Of a stretch of 15,419 nt of DNA, positions 14,380 through 15,419 are shown piece by piece (position 1 is the first letter of the stretch; the number at the start of each line of letters is the position of its first letter). The notes under the pieces are model-generated. The model ran no database searches. It was not told the origin of the DNA and saw nothing but the letters and a program-made list of their open reading frames with translations. The translations under genes were made by a program, and so were the position numbers. Source of the DNA: an uncultured Hippea sp. (GTDB lineage: Bacteria; Campylobacterota_A; Desulfurellia; JAADFJ01); contig CAJVZA010000049.1 in the NCBI GenBank assembly GCA_913009315.1, forward strand, positions 1-15,419, written 5' to 3'.

Positions 14380-14974
14380 TTTCCTTTCCATGTTTTTTTA
14401 TCGTTACAAGTGATCCGCAAGCTCCCGGTATAGCACCTTTTATATATAAAATATTGCTCTCATTAATTATCTTGATAATTTTAAGATTTTTTACCGTAAC
14501 TCTGTCGACTCCCATGTGACCCGGCAATTTTGTTCCCTTTACTACACGGCCGGGAAATTCGCAGTGTCCAATAGATCCGGGCGCCCTGTGAAACATAGAT
14601 CCATGACCTCCGGGTCCACCGTGGAAACCATGTCTTTTTATAACACCTGCAGTACCTCTTCCTTTAGAAACACCGCTCACATCAACCTTTTCACCTTCCT
14701 GAAAGATTTCTGTCGTAATTTTGTCACCCGTCTTGACAGGAAGATTCACATTTATCTGCTTCAAAAATCTAACAGGTTTTATCTTCGCCTTTTTAAAAAT
14801 GCCTTCCATAGGCTTATTTGCAGACTTCTTTCTTCCGAAACCGATAACAACTTTAGAATTATCGACAATATTAACAACAGGACATGGTCCAGCCTCAACT
14901 ACAGTAACCGGTACGGCATATGCACCATCGTAAACTTGTGTCATACCAATTTTATATCCCATTAAAACAGACAT
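14372..14974 (-). CDS. rplC: 50S ribosomal protein L3
   Basis: L3 is an early-assembly protein whose loop approaches the peptidyl transferase centre. The 200-aa product starts SVLMGYKIGMTQVYD (consensus GKKxGMTQxF) and has VSGVSKGRGTAGVIKRHGFHGGPGGHGSMFHRAPGSIGHCEFPGRVVKGTKLPGHMG, the diagnostic L3 loop. His137 occupies the place of the Gln that PrmB methylates in E. coli (SIGQ), so that modification is not expected. The ATG has AGGAG five bases upstream, overlapping the rpsJ stop (TAGGAG). It overlaps the rplD start. Confidence 0.98.
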   Translation of the reverse strand: MSVLMGYKIGMTQVYDGAYAVPVTVVEAGPCPVVNIVDNSKVVIGFGRKKSANKPMEGIFKKAKIKPVRFLKQINVNLPVKTGDKITTEIFQEGEKVDVSGVSKGRGTAGVIKRHGFHGGPGGHGSMFHRAPGSIGHCEFPGRVVKGTKLPGHMGVDRVTVKNLKIIKIINESNILYIKGAIPGACGSLVTIKKHGKENV

Positions 14975-14982
14975 CGTTTCTC

Positions 14983-15291
14983 CTATAGCTTAATCGTAAT
15001 GTCAACACCACTTGGAACATTAAGTTTGGTAAGAACATCAATTGTTTGGGGGGATGCATTCTCAATATCTATCAAACGAGATCTTCTTCTCATCTCAAAC
15101 TGTTCCCTCGATTTTTTGTCAATATGAGGCGAACGTAAAACCGTATAGCGTGTTATCCTTGTTGGAAGCGGAACAAGCGCCTTGATATTGCCTCCGGTTC
15201 TTCCCACCATTTCTACTATACTTCTTACAGTTTCATCAAGAATTTTTGCATCAAACGATTTCAGCTTCAATCTAACAATTTTTTTCATCAT
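14983..15291 (-). CDS. rpsJ: 30S ribosomal protein S10
   Basis: S10 is part of the 30S head and, as NusE, also of transcription antitermination complexes. The 102-aa product reads KKIVRLKLKSFDAKILDETVRSIVEMVGRTGGNIKALVPLPTRITRYTVLRSPHIDKKSREQFEMR and ends in LNVPSGVDITIKL, full-length S10. Two consecutive ATGs (15291 and 15288) are possible. The AGGGA SD formed with the tuf stop is immediately before the first, so the second has slightly better spacing. Only three bases separate it from the tuf stop, so there is no room for an S10 leader regulator. Confidence 0.98.
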   Translation of the reverse strand: MMKKIVRLKLKSFDAKILDETVRSIVEMVGRTGGNIKALVPLPTRITRYTVLRSPHIDKKSREQFEMRRRSRLIDIENASPQTIDVLTKLNVPSGVDITIKL

Positions 15292-15294
15292 TCC

Positions 15295-15419
15295 CTACTT
15301 TAATATCTCACTGACAACACCTGCGCCCACTGTTCTTCCACCCTCTCTTATTGCAAAGCGTGTCTCTTTCTCAAGAGCAACGGGACTTATCAGTTCAGCT
15401 GTCATCTCTACATTGTCTC
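15295..15419 (-). CDS. tuf: Elongation factor Tu, C-terminal 40 residues (partial)
   Basis: EF-Tu delivers aminoacyl-tRNA to the ribosome. Only the 3' end is in the window. The 40 complete codons read [20 protein letters not shown] then [20 protein letters not shown], the end of domain 3 that is nearly invariant in bacteria, followed by TAG. The 5' part lies beyond base 15419. Its stop overlaps the rpsJ ribosome binding site, so tuf is almost certainly cotranscribed with the S10 block. This is consistent with a str-type cluster (rpsL, rpsG, fusA, tuf) upstream, which cannot be seen here. Confidence 0.97.
   Translation of the reverse strand, partial: DNVEMTAELISPVALEKETRFAIREGGRTVGAGVVSEILK

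Noticed and set aside
78-15419. A novel system, mobile element, CRISPR array, tRNA or rRNA gene
   Set aside because: Apart from the left-edge strip, every stretch is accounted for by conserved housekeeping genes with gaps of at most about 40 bases. No repeat arrays, insertion-sequence ends or RNA genes were seen.

Overview
The window is almost entirely one minus-strand ribosomal-protein and translation operon from a moderately AT-rich bacterium. Read in the direction of transcription (high to low coordinates) it runs: tuf 3' end, rpsJ, rplC, rplD, rplW, rplB, rpsS, rplV, rpsC, rplP, rpmC, rpsQ (S10 block); rplN, rplX, rplE, rpsN, rpsH, rplF, rplR, rpsE, rpmD, rplO, secY (spc block); adk, map, infA, rpmJ; rpsM, rpsK, rpsD, rpoA, rplQ (alpha block); and finally lspA. 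No convincing plus-strand gene is present. The organism is a bacterium (bacterial SecY, IF-1 and RpoA with an alpha-CTD). The order tuf-S10-spc-adk-map-infA-rpmJ-alpha is widespread, so I do not assign a phylum.

The genes are packed with gaps of 0 to about 40 bases or short overlaps, and many stop codons overlap the next gene's Shine-Dalgarno sequence (TAGGAG junctions at rpsJ/rplC, rplB/rpsS, adk/map and rpsD/rpoA). No internal promoter or terminator stands out, which fits one long, translationally coupled transcript continuing from tuf. The products are 26 ribosomal proteins, EF-Tu (partial), IF-1, the RNA polymerase alpha subunit, the SecY translocon channel, adenylate kinase, methionine aminopeptidase and the prolipoprotein signal peptidase. 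Together they couple ribosome assembly with transcription, nascent-chain processing, export and lipoprotein maturation. S4, S14, L24 and L36 are all in their Cys-rich zinc-binding forms, and Adk has a four-Cys LID.

Seven of the 32 visible starts are best explained by GTG or TTG codons. At map the start region carries a tandem GGTT duplication that appears to have pushed an ATG out of frame.

The left edge is not biological: bases 1-77 are a poly-T run plus the reverse complement of an Illumina TruSeq index adapter, so this is an untrimmed contig end from short-read assembly. Bases 78-240, between the adapter and lspA, hold no recognisable gene. They contain a weak terminator-like structure just after lspA and an 8-bp hairpin. 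I found no previously undescribed system. The points worth a second look are the adapter, the lspA placement and variant residue, and the start-codon oddities.
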